This document shows positions 18,035-27,665 of a stretch of 57,174 nt of DNA, piece after piece; the stretch's first letter is position 1; each line of letters starts with the position of its first letter. Source of the stretch: Clostridiales bacterium (GTDB taxonomy: Bacteria > Bacillota > Clostridia > Saccharofermentanales > Saccharofermentanaceae); contig JAFWPB010000034.1 of the NCBI GenBank assembly GCA_017545245.1, forward strand, positions 1-57,174, read 5' to 3'. The notes under the pieces are model-generated. The model was not told where the DNA came from and made no database searches. It saw nothing but the letters and a program-made list of their open reading frames with translations. The translations under genes were made by a program, and so were the position numbers.

Positions 18035-20049
18035 TACGCGTTTTCAGTTTTCTTTGATTCCGTCGCGCCAGTCTCAGAAGCCGATGTTTCAGCAGCGACT
18101 GCCTTGACTTCGCTTTCACTGATCAGGCATACGTCATAGTACCATGCACCCGTCTTGCCCCGGATATGCGCCCACTTTTCAAGATCAAGCGAATAATCCT
18201 CACCGCTGACGTTATTGTGGACAGTTGCTTTTGCCGAAGTAAAAGAGTAATTCGATCCGGTCGAAGGAGCAAACGTATCGATCTGCAAGCAGAACTGGTT
18301 TCCTGTGCTGCAGGTCAGACCGAGCTTTACCGTGCTCTTTCCATCCGCAGACTCTTCAGCAAGCTTGGCCCGGTTTTCTGTTTCATTTCCGGTCTTCGTA
18401 TTGAAAATGACGAACTGCGGCTTGATCGGCTTTCCTTCCGGATCCAGCACGTTCTCCCATGTGATATCGATCGTATATGCGTATTTGTCCGCATCGATCT
18501 TACCACGCTCAATGCCATACTTTTCGCAGATGTTAGTGAACTCTTCCGAATCACAGAATCCGGCCATGACACTCTGACGGCTCGCACCCTCGTCCAGCTG
18601 AGACACCCAATATTTCAGTCCTTTTTCCTCAGGCTCACGATCCATAAACGTCCGGTACAATCTTGTGACGAACTCCGTGTTTGATGTATCAAAGTTATCG
18701 AATTCTTCCGACTGGAAGAAAAGCTTCGCCGCTTCCGCGCCGGTCCGCTCCTTGTTCATGAGAGCTTTGCTCCAGTACGCAAGACCATCTTCTTCCGGAT
18801 CACGGCCCAGGCAGCAGGTATAAAGTCTCGTTGCAAAATCAACGACATCCTTCGAAGCGGTCTCTGCTTTCGCATTCGGCGCGCCCGACTTGATTCCGTA
18901 TGCAGCACAGATGTTGCACCACTCTGTCGAATCGATGAACTGATTCACGATCTCCTCGCGCGGCGTACCTTTGGCCAGTTCATCCAGCCAGTATTTCTTG
19001 CCCTTCGCTTCCGATGCACGTGCGAAGAATGTCATATAGAGCGTCTCAACAAAAACACTTTCGCTGAGATTTCTCTCCATGAATTCCGGTGCTTCGAGAA
19101 GGAAATATCTTGCGCAATCGGCGCCTGTAAATTCAAGGCTCTCGACCTTGCCTACCCAAAATTCTTTTCCTTCTTTTTCCGAGTCACGCGCAAGCGCAAT
19201 GTTGTAAAGTCTCTCGACAAAGTCATCGAACGTCGGTGCTTCTGTCGGAGTCGGACTTGGTGTCGGCGACACTTCTGAAGTCGGGGCCGGAGTTTCTCCT
19301 TCCGCCGGCGTAGGCGTTACACCACCTTCCGGAGTTGGTGTGACTTCTCCCCCTGGTGTTGGTGTCACGCCCTCTTCAGGTGTAGGAGTTACGCCCTCCC
19401 CTGGTGTTGGCGTTACCCCTTCTGCAGGAGTCGGCGTGACCGTCGCCTCTTTATCTTTTCCCGCCGCGAGATAATGGAATCCTTCCACCAGCTGGCGGAT
19501 GTAGGTATAGTTACTTCCCGTATTGGAAATGGAATTTCCTACGATCGTGTAGTTCCAGCCGATACGGACTTTGTCTGACCAGTTGCCTTCCGCAGTTTTC
19601 AGCTTATTTCCGTCACGCTCCAGTACCACGACCCAGTGATTTCCGCTCTCTCCGGCACTTACATGCAGAACGTCTCCGCGACGGATCTCATCCGTAGAAG
19701 TGAAAAGCTCGCCTGTAGACCATCCGGCCGCCTGGAAACAGTAAAAAACGTAATCTACACAATAGGAATGACAGCCGGATCCCGGATACGTTGACATCTT
19801 CGGATGCTGATCGTCTCCCCAATAGGTTCCGCTCTTCCAGCGCTCATCGTTGATAAAAGCATCGATGATGCTTGCCTCTGCATATATATCCTCGTCTTCG
19901 GACTCAGTTTCTTCCGATTCCGAATCATTCTTCAAAAGCACTGTATCTTCTGCTCTGGCAGTCTTTTCTGCAAAACCTGTACTCGGCGCAAACGTGATCG
20001 CAAACGTGCACGCAAGAACAGTAGAAACAGCTTTTACTAATCTTTTCAT
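18034..20049 (-). CDS. Secreted CHAP/NlpC-like cysteine hydrolase with DUF4214
   Basis: A 671-residue exported protein. A signal peptide (AVSTVLACTFAITFAPSTGFA) is followed by an acidic stretch and a papain-like domain at about 70-183. The likely nucleophile is in GSGCHSYCVDYVFYCF and the His in GNHWVVVLERDG, with TAEGNW after it. This pattern fits CHAP or NlpC/P60 cell wall amidases, but the exact family is uncertain. A Pro/Thr/Glu linker (PTPEEGVTPT repeats, about 200-270) leads to two DUF4214 regions (about 271-520) and a beta-rich C-terminal domain of unknown type. The ATG at 20049 follows CAGGAG. It shares DUF4214 with its downstream neighbour, so both may assemble at the same surface site. 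Confidence 0.8.
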   Translation of the reverse strand: MKRLVKAVSTVLACTFAITFAPSTGFAEKTARAEDTVLLKNDSESEETESEDEDIYAEASIIDAFINDERWKSGTYWGDDQHPKMSTYPGSGCHSYCVDYVFYCFQAAGWSTGELFTSTDEIRRGDVLHVSAGESGNHWVVVLERDGNKLKTAEGNWSDKVRIGWNYTIVGNSISNTGSNYTYIRQLVEGFHYLAAGKDKEATVTPTPAEGVTPTPGEGVTPTPEEGVTPTPGGEVTPTPEGGVTPTPAEGETPAPTSEVSPTPSPTPTEAPTFDDFVERLYNIALARDSEKEGKEFWVGKVESLEFTGADCARYFLLEAPEFMERNLSESVFVETLYMTFFARASEAKGKKYWLDELAKGTPREEIVNQFIDSTEWCNICAAYGIKSGAPNAKAETASKDVVDFATRLYTCCLGRDPEEDGLAYWSKALMNKERTGAEAAKLFFQSEEFDNFDTSNTEFVTRLYRTFMDREPEEKGLKYWVSQLDEGASRQSVMAGFCDSEEFTNICEKYGIERGKIDADKYAYTIDITWENVLDPEGKPIKPQFVIFNTKTGNETENRAKLAEESADGKSTVKLGLTCSTGNQFCLQIDTFAPSTGSNYSFTSAKATVHNNVSGEDYSLDLEKWAHIRGKTGAWYYDVCLISESEVKAVAAETSASETGATESKKTENA

Positions 20050-20164
20050 AAATCAATCTCCTGATATATAGAAGTCCATATTAATTATACCACGCTCAGG
20101 AAATCACGCATTTCGGTTCATTTTCAGTTCGGTTACGGCTTCAGAAAACCGCCGCTTTTCAAAT

Positions 20165-20191
20165 GAAAAAGGCGCCTCTTCTGAGACGCCC
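20165..20191 (-). terminator. Terminator of the PP2C-like/LysM gene
   Basis: GGCGCCTC (20171-20178) pairs with GAGACGCC (20183-20190) around TTCT, with one G-U in the RNA. On the minus strand it is followed by TTTTTC. Confidence 0.8.
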
Positions 20192-20219
20192 TTCGCATTT
20201 AGACTTATTCATCTACCGA

Positions 20220-23200
20220 TCAGCTACCCTGAGGCGGAAGCATTGTCGCCGGTGGGAGGTTGACCTTTTCGCCAGCCTTCGGCTTGAACGAAGAATCCAG
20301 GTTATTGTACTCGAGGATCATTTGAACATACTTATCAGCCTCATTGTCGATCTTGACGCCATATACGTGATAGAAGAGATCCCACCATGTACGGCAGCCG
20401 CTCTTATCGGAGAATGTATAGACACCGATCGGAGCATTAGCCGGTGCTGCTGTTGTCTCAACCGGCGTTGTAGTCGCCTCGGTAGTGGACTCCGTCGTCT
20501 GCTCGATCGACTCGGACGGCAATGTGGTCGCGGATGTCTCTGTCTTCTTGCTGTCGTTGCAGGAATGCGCGATCAGGATGATGATCACGATCAGGCAGAT
20601 CACGGAGATCGCTGCCAGAATGAACGGCAGGTAATTTGTTTCTTCCTCTTCACCATCATCAAATCCATCGTCGACTTCTTCGACACGACGGCGCGGCGGC
20701 TGGACATTCGGTCTTCCGCCCGGACGACGGTATTCTGTAGAAGGATTACGCTTCGGAACACCTGGCACGGAATCCGGCGTGACACTATTCTGCTGCATGT
20801 ATTCCGGTACAGAAGATGCCGCTGCAGAAGAAGCACTTGAACCTGTCGGAGCGAAGTCGAAAAGATCGGCTACGGCCGGAGGCGGGTTATCGAAATCGTA
20901 CTGCTCTTCAACCGGTGCAGGCGCAGCAGAAGCCTGTTCGTCATAGTAAGTAGGCTGTTCTGCGCCCGGCTCATTGAAAGCAGTATAGCTGGAAGCCGTG
21001 TCATAGTTCTCCACACTCGGTGCCGGCTGTACATATTCCGCAGCAGCGCCATATGGATCACCTGCAACCGGTTCCTGCTCCGGAACGGAATCAACTATTC
21101 CATCTGTATCACCAAAACTCGGTGTTCCCTCTGCCACATATGGAGAAACCGGTGTACCGGCATTTGCTCCGGCAAGGAAATCATCTTCATCAACCGTATA
21201 GGAACCACGTGCATATACACCGGTATCTTCGTATCCGATCGGAGTATCACTGTTCGTCGGATATGTCGGCGGAGTATATGTCGGAGCCTCGTAGATCGGC
21301 ATTTCCGGAATATCGTTCGCAGAAGACTGCGCAGCCTGCGGGATATCGTTCGATGCAAACGGGATCACGAAATCATCGCTGACTACCGGTTCCGGCTGAG
21401 CAGGCGCCGGGATCGAAGATGCCGGCTCATAGTCGGACGGATATTCGCTTTGTGCGTCGTACTCTTCCTCATTAGCCGGTTCCGCATCGCCAAAGAAAAG
21501 CGGTGTCTCATCAAACTTCTTCGGATCGTTCTCGGATTCATTGTCCATAGGCACACTCACCTCGTTGTCCGCTTCGAAGACCAGCGGGACGCTCTCGTCA
21601 GTCTCCGCAACAGCACCGGAAGCAGTCGGAATCTCACTTGCTCCTTCCACTTTAGGCTGTTCTGCTTCTACGGGTTCCGTCTTATCCGAAGCAATAATGC
21701 CGCCGAAAGGATCGTCACCGATAAAGAGCGGTGCCTCGTCCTTAGGAGCTACCGGCACAGCACTGTCTTCTGCTTTTACAGTAGGCTCACTGCCGCCGAT
21801 TTCGAAGGAGACGTTCTCCGGTTCTGCTTTGCTTTCTCCTATGTTCCCTTCATTCTGTGCCTTGATTGCTGCCTTAAAGAACGGATTCTCACTGTTCTTG
21901 ACTGCAACAAAAGGCTCTTCCTTCTTAGGTGCCGAAACTTCATTCACTTCTTTGATCGGCTGAGCGGCCGGTGCCTTAGGCTGTACAAAAGGACTGGTCT
22001 GGGCAGCTGCTGGTACACTTGGTACGATTCCCGTATCACCGAAAGACGGAAGTGACGGAGTGGAGGTCGGATCCACGATCGGAACGACCTTGGTCGCGCC
22101 ATCGTCAACCAAAGAAGAAAGCGATGGTGTGGCCGGTTTATCTGAAACAGAAGGTGCCGGTGCAATCGGCGCGATTGGAGCGATCGGCTTCGGTGCAACC
22201 GGAGTTACCGGCTTTGGCTCGGAAGTGCCGGCGGTTCCTTCTTCCACGAGATCTTTAATATCACCAAATACAAGCGGTGGTTCCGGAATTGGTGTTTCGA
22301 TAGCTTCTTTTACTGCATCGGCACCGGTCTTTACGCCGCCTGCAGCTGTACTACCTGCACCTGCCGCTGTAGCAGCAGCCGCAGAAGCTGCGCCTTCTGC
22401 AGCAGAAGCGCTCTCTGCTGCCGCGCCTGTAGCAACAGAACCGACCTGTGCGGCAACCTGGGCCGCAAATGTATTGATACGTCTTCTTTCCGTCTTATCC
22501 GAAACCGTCGTCTGCGGAACCTTCGGCTGCGCAGGAGCAACCGGTTTACTCTCCGGTGCTTTCGGCGGGATCGTCGGACTTGGTTCTTCGTCATCCTCGA
22601 AAAGAAGTGCATCCTTCGGAAGCGGCTTCTCTTCTTTCTTCGGGGACTCCAGCGGGATTGCCGGTGCAACATCGTAATCCTCTTCCGGTTCCTGGTTCTT
22701 CTTCTTTTTTCTTCCGAAGCCGAAGAAACCGCCACGGTCACTGGATGTGATGTCTTCTACGAAAGAGATCATGAACTGAAGCGGAACACCCGGAAGCTTC
22801 GCTGCCGCCTCGGTCATAACCACGCTTGCAGCATCACTCTGGTCTTCAGCGTCATAGAGAATACGCAGGAGTTCCTGCTGTCCCAGTGCCTCGTACACCT
22901 CACGGTTACAGAGAATGATGCAGTCATCAAGTTTCAACTGTGCAATATTGGAACACAGAGCCGGCGCGGTCTTTGTCGCGCAGAAATTGAAGAAATTATC
23001 GACTTTCTGTCTCTGTGTATTGATCGCATCGATCCGGATATCGGTCGCTGTCATCGGATACAGCGTATCGTCACGGTAAAGGAACGCAAGGCCTTTGCCA
23101 ATAGTGATCGCGAACGCTTCTGCATCCTTGACGATCACGCCGGCGAAGAAAGGCGCACGGCTGTTATCCTGCTGGATCTTCATTCTTCCTGTAATGGAAG

Positions 23201-23504
23201 TCGCTGTATTGACCATCTCACCGATCTGGTCATCCAGAGATCTTCTTCCGGACTTCAGTTCTGTTCCAAGGCGACGCAGTACCGGCTCATACGGCGGTAA
23301 TGTGTTCGGATCGTAATCCGGATTCGTCTGATGGGAAAAAATCGAAAAGAAAAAGCCTCTGTCCTCTTTATCATTTGTCAGATCCGCCGAACGGGCCACG
23401 GTCTTGCTCGTGACGCGCCCATCCATGTAAAAGGCGTCTGTTAACTCTGCTGTTGGAAAATATCTAGCCGTCAAAGTAGTCGCTAGACGAGTCTGCTTTG
23501 CCAT
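20220..23504 (-). CDS. PP2C-like pseudo-phosphatase with transmembrane helix and LysM-like tail
   Basis: A 1094-residue membrane protein. Residues about 50-270 resemble a PPM/PP2C phosphatase (AFAITIGKGLAFLYRDDTLYPMT, then DDCIILCNREVYEALGQQELLRIL). The metal-binding Asp of GDG and the SDG motif are replaced (GKG, CNR), so catalysis is doubtful. About 275-955 is low-complexity, rich in Pro, Ala, Glu, with many VxPxAPKP-like repeats. A single helix follows (about 958-980), then a Thr-rich linker and a LysM-like domain (about 1027-1084; TWWDLFYHVYG, LEYNNLDSSFKPKAGEKVNLP). The phosphatase-like part should face the cytoplasm and LysM the wall. The ATG at 23504 follows AAGGAG. Function unknown; a link between wall state and cytoplasmic signalling is inference. 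Confidence 0.7.
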   Translation of the reverse strand: MAKQTRLATTLTARYFPTAELTDAFYMDGRVTSKTVARSADLTNDKEDRGFFFSIFSHQTNPDYDPNTLPPYEPVLRRLGTELKSGRRSLDDQIGEMVNTATSITGRMKIQQDNSRAPFFAGVIVKDAEAFAITIGKGLAFLYRDDTLYPMTATDIRIDAINTQRQKVDNFFNFCATKTAPALCSNIAQLKLDDCIILCNREVYEALGQQELLRILYDAEDQSDAASVVMTEAAAKLPGVPLQFMISFVEDITSSDRGGFFGFGRKKKKNQEPEEDYDVAPAIPLESPKKEEKPLPKDALLFEDDEEPSPTIPPKAPESKPVAPAQPKVPQTTVSDKTERRRINTFAAQVAAQVGSVATGAAAESASAAEGAASAAAATAAGAGSTAAGGVKTGADAVKEAIETPIPEPPLVFGDIKDLVEEGTAGTSEPKPVTPVAPKPIAPIAPIAPAPSVSDKPATPSLSSLVDDGATKVVPIVDPTSTPSLPSFGDTGIVPSVPAAAQTSPFVQPKAPAAQPIKEVNEVSAPKKEEPFVAVKNSENPFFKAAIKAQNEGNIGESKAEPENVSFEIGGSEPTVKAEDSAVPVAPKDEAPLFIGDDPFGGIIASDKTEPVEAEQPKVEGASEIPTASGAVAETDESVPLVFEADNEVSVPMDNESENDPKKFDETPLFFGDAEPANEEEYDAQSEYPSDYEPASSIPAPAQPEPVVSDDFVIPFASNDIPQAAQSSANDIPEMPIYEAPTYTPPTYPTNSDTPIGYEDTGVYARGSYTVDEDDFLAGANAGTPVSPYVAEGTPSFGDTDGIVDSVPEQEPVAGDPYGAAAEYVQPAPSVENYDTASSYTAFNEPGAEQPTYYDEQASAAPAPVEEQYDFDNPPPAVADLFDFAPTGSSASSAAASSVPEYMQQNSVTPDSVPGVPKRNPSTEYRRPGGRPNVQPPRRRVEEVDDGFDDGEEEETNYLPFILAAISVICLIVIIILIAHSCNDSKKTETSATTLPSESIEQTTESTTEATTTPVETTAAPANAPIGVYTFSDKSGCRTWWDLFYHVYGVKIDNEADKYVQMILEYNNLDSSFKPKAGEKVNLPPATMLPPQGS

Positions 23505-23614
23505 AAATAGCTCCTTCAAATTATGGGAAAACCCACTACTTCCTGTTAATTATATCATAATGTCTTTTTATGCAAGCAGGCAAACCTCAAAAATTCAACA
23601 TTTTTCTGACATTT

Positions 23615-25456
23615 TTACGAATTTTCTTTCACGAACTTGTCCATATCTCTGGAAAGCACTTCATAAGGTGCGCAGCCCAGATTCAAATACGCTTCCACGA
23701 CCTCTTCCAAAGTGCATTTTCCATCGAGGCGCTTGGCTGCATCGTCAATGATCTCGGATGTCATCATGTAGCCGAAAGCATACTCCAGCGCGTAGCCCTG
23801 CGAAGATGTGATACGTTCCCAGTATTCGTCCATGACTTTCTCATCCTGTTTGTACTTCTTGACGTAGGTCAGGCAACGGTCGTAATCCCATCCCTGATAG
23901 TCCACGCCGATACTGAGGCGTGCAGCGATCAGCGCTGAGAAAAGCATCTCCGCCATCCAGGCCGCTTCTGCCATTTCCTGTTCAAAAGGGGCGTAGTGGA
24001 TCATCATCCACTCGGCATACTGGGCCCAGCCTTCCGCATAAGGCGTGCTGGCTCCGAAGGACTGATAGCAGTTATCCAGGTTCTCCGCCTGATACTGGTG
24101 CTGATAAAGGTGTCCGGGATACATCTCGTGGCTGATGAGTGTATACATGCTGTAGCGGGCATCGCCGACCAGACCGCTGTTCAGCCAGACCGTGTGCTTC
24201 GTATAGTTATCGATCGGGGAAACGTAGTACGCTGCTGGCGGCATCGTATCCTTAAATTCTTTCGGAACTTCGTACACAGAGACGGTATTGGCCGAGATCG
24301 CCGGGAAGTGCTCCTTTGTAAAGCGCTCGCACCATTCTCTTGCTTCATCGAAATCCAGTCCGCCGAACGGAAAGATCGATCCGCGCTTCTGCCAGATCGG
24401 ATAATACTGGTCGAAGACCTCGTCGATCTTGGCCTGCAGTTTATCGATTCCGTCATCTACCGAGATGCTTGTTCCCGTTCGGAGCTTGAAAAGCGTCTGG
24501 TAGTACTCTCTGCCCCTCGTCGTCGAAGCAAGATAATCACTGCTCTTCTTCGATCCTTTTAGCGCAGTAAGCCTCTTGATCATCAGTTCATAGATCGGGA
24601 AATACTTCTCCTCAAGAAGGCTCATGTTCTTCTCGTTGTAGGAACGTTCCTCGGTGCTGGACAGTTTCAGCGCACCGACACGGCTCTCGAAAGTGGTCTT
24701 CATGAAGTGGACATTCTTGTTTGCGATCATGTTCTCGCAGTCCTTGATCATGAGGTCGAGATTCTCGTCGCTCCAGCCGATCCCGGCTTTACTTCTGTCC
24801 TCTTCGATTTCGATCGCCTTAAGGAAAAAGTCATAGAAATCATCCAGCACTTTCAGGTAGCGGTCGATATCCGCCTTACTCTTGAACTGGATCAACGAAA
24901 GAAGAAGCGGATACAGGACCTGGTTTCCGGATGTAGGCGTCAGGGCAGGAATAAATTCCGCATACGAGTAGTAATCCCGCTTTGTCTCAAAATCAAAGAT
25001 CATATCCTCGACAAGTCTTTTCTCGCTTTCACTCAGGTTATCCTGATTCAGGGCCTCGAGATAGTCGATACACTCCTGATAAGACTTGACTGCCTGGGTA
25101 TACTCTTCCTGTCCATAGCTGACCAGACCGTCGGTCGGCCATTCCGTATAGTAATTCTGCGGATCATCGTACTCATAGTACGCATTCAGGATATCCGGGG
25201 CTCCGACAAAGAGCGCCCTGTCAAAGTCATGCAGTTTTTTCGCGTCGTCATTCTGCGAATTGTCCGACATGGCCGGTATGATGTTCCACCTGTTGCTAGG
25301 ATTACTCTCCTGGCCCTCTTTGGTCGCCATCGTAGGCGGTTTGGCCGCCTGTCCCTTATTCCCGGAACATGACGAAAGAGGCAAAACAAGGGAGGCCACT
25401 GCCATAAACAGTGCCCCCCCGCGCATTGTGATTGTTCGGTTCTTTTTTAACTGCAT
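23615..25456 (-). CDS. DUF885 family lipoprotein (putative metallopeptidase)
   Basis: A 613-residue exported lipoprotein. The N-terminus has a hydrophobic stretch ending in a lipobox (LPLSSC), so it should be anchored outside the membrane. The family signature HEMYPGHLYQHQY, a form of HExxxGH, lies in the C-terminal half, followed by STPYAEGWAQYAEWM. DUF885 proteins are thought to be zinc metallopeptidases; substrate unknown. It is the downstream member of a paralogous pair with 25527-27479. The assigned ATG has only a weak ribosome binding site; a start nearer MRGGALF is possible. Confidence 0.8.
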   Translation of the reverse strand: MQLKKNRTITMRGGALFMAVASLVLPLSSCSGNKGQAAKPPTMATKEGQESNPSNRWNIIPAMSDNSQNDDAKKLHDFDRALFVGAPDILNAYYEYDDPQNYYTEWPTDGLVSYGQEEYTQAVKSYQECIDYLEALNQDNLSESEKRLVEDMIFDFETKRDYYSYAEFIPALTPTSGNQVLYPLLLSLIQFKSKADIDRYLKVLDDFYDFFLKAIEIEEDRSKAGIGWSDENLDLMIKDCENMIANKNVHFMKTTFESRVGALKLSSTEERSYNEKNMSLLEEKYFPIYELMIKRLTALKGSKKSSDYLASTTRGREYYQTLFKLRTGTSISVDDGIDKLQAKIDEVFDQYYPIWQKRGSIFPFGGLDFDEAREWCERFTKEHFPAISANTVSVYEVPKEFKDTMPPAAYYVSPIDNYTKHTVWLNSGLVGDARYSMYTLISHEMYPGHLYQHQYQAENLDNCYQSFGASTPYAEGWAQYAEWMMIHYAPFEQEMAEAAWMAEMLFSALIAARLSIGVDYQGWDYDRCLTYVKKYKQDEKVMDEYWERITSSQGYALEYAFGYMMTSEIIDDAAKRLDGKCTLEEVVEAYLNLGCAPYEVLSRDMDKFVKENS

Positions 25457-25526
25457 TGTGTTTCTATCTTTCTTGAACGTGATACTTCATTATACACGCT
25501 CATGCCGGCCTTGCCTATCCGGAAAA

Positions 25527-27479
25527 TCACTTCTGCTGTTCCACAAAGAGTGGCATATACTTGGCCAGAAGATCATAATTGCTCGCGCCCATGTTCAGGT
25601 AAGCCGCATGGATCTTCGCTTTATCCATTCCCGGATTTGCCGCCATCGCATCGTTGATGATCTTCGTACAATTGATGTTACCGAAAGTATATGGTGTGAC
25701 ATAGCAAGGGATCTCGATGACACGGTCATAGAAATCCTGAGCAAGGCCGGAAGCATCACCGAAGTAAGGATTGAGATAATTCAATACATCATCGTACGTC
25801 CAACCTTCGTAGTGCACACCGATATCGATACGTGCCTGCATATAGTAGTTGACCACATCCATATTGTCCTTGTAGACGCGGTAGAGAAGCTGGTCATAGT
25901 CCGTCAGTCCAATGATGTAGTTTTCGCAGTATGTCGACCATCCCTCTGCATAGGCCGTCGAGGAATCCAGCTGATAGTGGTTCGACAAATTCGCGATGTG
26001 GTATACCTTCTCGAACAGATGGCCCGGATAAGCTTCATGGGCTACTGTCGGCAGCATCGGATTCTGGGCATCCGTATAGTCATTTACGATCAGCTCGTTC
26101 TTGCTCAGATTATCGATCTGCGTACTCATGTATGCAGCCGGAGAGAAGAACTCGGACAGTTCTTTTGGAATATGGAAAACGAAATACTCGTGTTCCGGAA
26201 GAGTCGGGAAATCCTTCTTGATTGCTTCTTTGCAGTAATCAAGATTCTCTTCAAAAGAACCCTTCGAATATATTTCAAAGTCATTCGCCATAACTTTTTG
26301 GATCTGACTCTGATTCATCTGCATCGTGGCCATGTTCATATCCGTGATGGCTTCCTGGACCTTCTTGTCAAGGACTTCGATAGCTTCGGGAATCGTCAGG
26401 GATGTGCCGGAACGATACTGGAAATAGTACTCGTAGAACTCTTTTCCGTCTTTCAATTCGCACAGACGTCCGGAAGTCGTTGCCGTTCCGTACATGCCCT
26501 TGAATTCTTTGATCAGCATCTCATATGCCGGGAAGAATTTCTCATCCAGCGCTTTCTTATGGTCCTGGATCAGGCGTGCTTTGGTCGCATCATCCGTGTT
26601 CAGCTTCTGAACCTTCTCATCAAATGTGGAGTAAAGGAAACTGTTCTCCTTATCTTTCAACATGGACTCACACGAATCCACAATGTTCTCCAGGTACTTA
26701 TCCGGGAGCGAATAACCTTTCTCTGCACGGATCTTCTCGTACTTGACCAGCGATGCATAATAATCATAGATGTCATTGATGACCTTGATGTAACGCTCCG
26801 CTGTCTCGACGTCTTCGATTTCGACGGCCGGAAGGAGCATCGGAAGCTCCGACTGAATACCGGTCAGGGAATTCATGACAGGAAGATAGTATTCACTATA
26901 CTGAAAGCCTTTCTTGGCCATGTTGATGTCTGCCATCATGGTATCGTAAAGGAGTTTGTCTTCCAGCCCGAGATCATCATAGTTGATTTGCTGAAGTTCT
27001 TTTTCAATCTCCTCGATTTCCTTCTTATTCTCTTCTTCATCACTTTCCGACCAAGGTGTCAAACCTACGTCCGGCCAGTCGACTCCGTAGTTCTCCGGGT
27101 GATCCACTTCAAACTCCAGGCTTAAAATGTCCATATCTTCCAGATCTTTTTTGAAGAGTTTCTCATCCAGTTCATGCAGAAGTTTGGAAGCTTCGCTCTG
27201 TACTCCGGAAGTGGTCGTTGTAGTCGGATCGCCTGTCGATTCAGATGTTTCGCCGGTCGACTCGGAAGTTTCTCCCGTCGACTCGGAAGTCTCTCCCGTC
27301 GACTCGGAAGTCTCACTGGTGTCCTCGGTGGTGTCTTTTGTTTCACCGCTTTCCAATGTGTGCTGGGTCCGTGTCTCCTTCGCGCGTCTTCTTCTCGAGC
27401 ACGCGCACCCCAGCAGGATAGATGTCACAAGTGCGAAACATCCTAAACTGCGGATAATATTCCTAACCTTTTTCTTCAT
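25527..27479 (-). CDS. DUF885 family lipoprotein (putative metallopeptidase)
   Basis: A 650-residue paralogue of the next gene. The signal peptide ends in a lipobox (ILLGCACS). A Ser/Thr/Glu/Gly linker follows, with ETSESTG repeated four times, encoded by near-identical 21-bp units at about 27235-27315. The peptidase-like domain has TVAHEAYPGHLFEKV and SSTAYAEGWSTYCENY. The flexible linker would hold the domain away from the membrane. The two genes lie 70 bp apart and are probably a duplication; their sequences have diverged well beyond the core motifs. Confidence 0.8.
   Translation of the reverse strand: MKKKVRNIIRSLGCFALVTSILLGCACSRRRRAKETRTQHTLESGETKDTTEDTSETSESTGETSESTGETSESTGETSESTGDPTTTTTSGVQSEASKLLHELDEKLFKKDLEDMDILSLEFEVDHPENYGVDWPDVGLTPWSESDEEENKKEIEEIEKELQQINYDDLGLEDKLLYDTMMADINMAKKGFQYSEYYLPVMNSLTGIQSELPMLLPAVEIEDVETAERYIKVINDIYDYYASLVKYEKIRAEKGYSLPDKYLENIVDSCESMLKDKENSFLYSTFDEKVQKLNTDDATKARLIQDHKKALDEKFFPAYEMLIKEFKGMYGTATTSGRLCELKDGKEFYEYYFQYRSGTSLTIPEAIEVLDKKVQEAITDMNMATMQMNQSQIQKVMANDFEIYSKGSFEENLDYCKEAIKKDFPTLPEHEYFVFHIPKELSEFFSPAAYMSTQIDNLSKNELIVNDYTDAQNPMLPTVAHEAYPGHLFEKVYHIANLSNHYQLDSSTAYAEGWSTYCENYIIGLTDYDQLLYRVYKDNMDVVNYYMQARIDIGVHYEGWTYDDVLNYLNPYFGDASGLAQDFYDRVIEIPCYVTPYTFGNINCTKIINDAMAANPGMDKAKIHAAYLNMGASNYDLLAKYMPLFVEQQK
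27235..27315 (-). repeat. 21-bp tandem repeat encoding ETSESTG
   Basis: About four near-identical 21-bp units, rich in GTCGACTCGGAAGT on the plus strand, within the linker of the DUF885 lipoprotein. The length is likely to vary between strains. Confidence 0.7.
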
Positions 27480-27650
27480 TTCTGCGTATCCTCCTTCTTA
27501 AAGCACGCGGGATCACCTAAAATATAAAACCGTATCTTTTTCTCTTTCCATATGCAATTAAATCACAAAGACAACTGCTTGTCATGACTCGCACGTCACA
27601 ATTAACCAAATCTTTAACTGTACCAGTGCTTTTGGAGTAGAAAAATAGCG

Positions 27651-27665
27651 GGTCACTCCGTGACC
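27651..27665 (-). terminator. Terminator at the end of the ABC export operon
   Basis: GGTCAC (27651-27656) and GTGACC (27660-27665) pair around TCC, overlapping the permease stop codon. On the minus strand CGCTATTTTTCTA follows. Confidence 0.6.
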
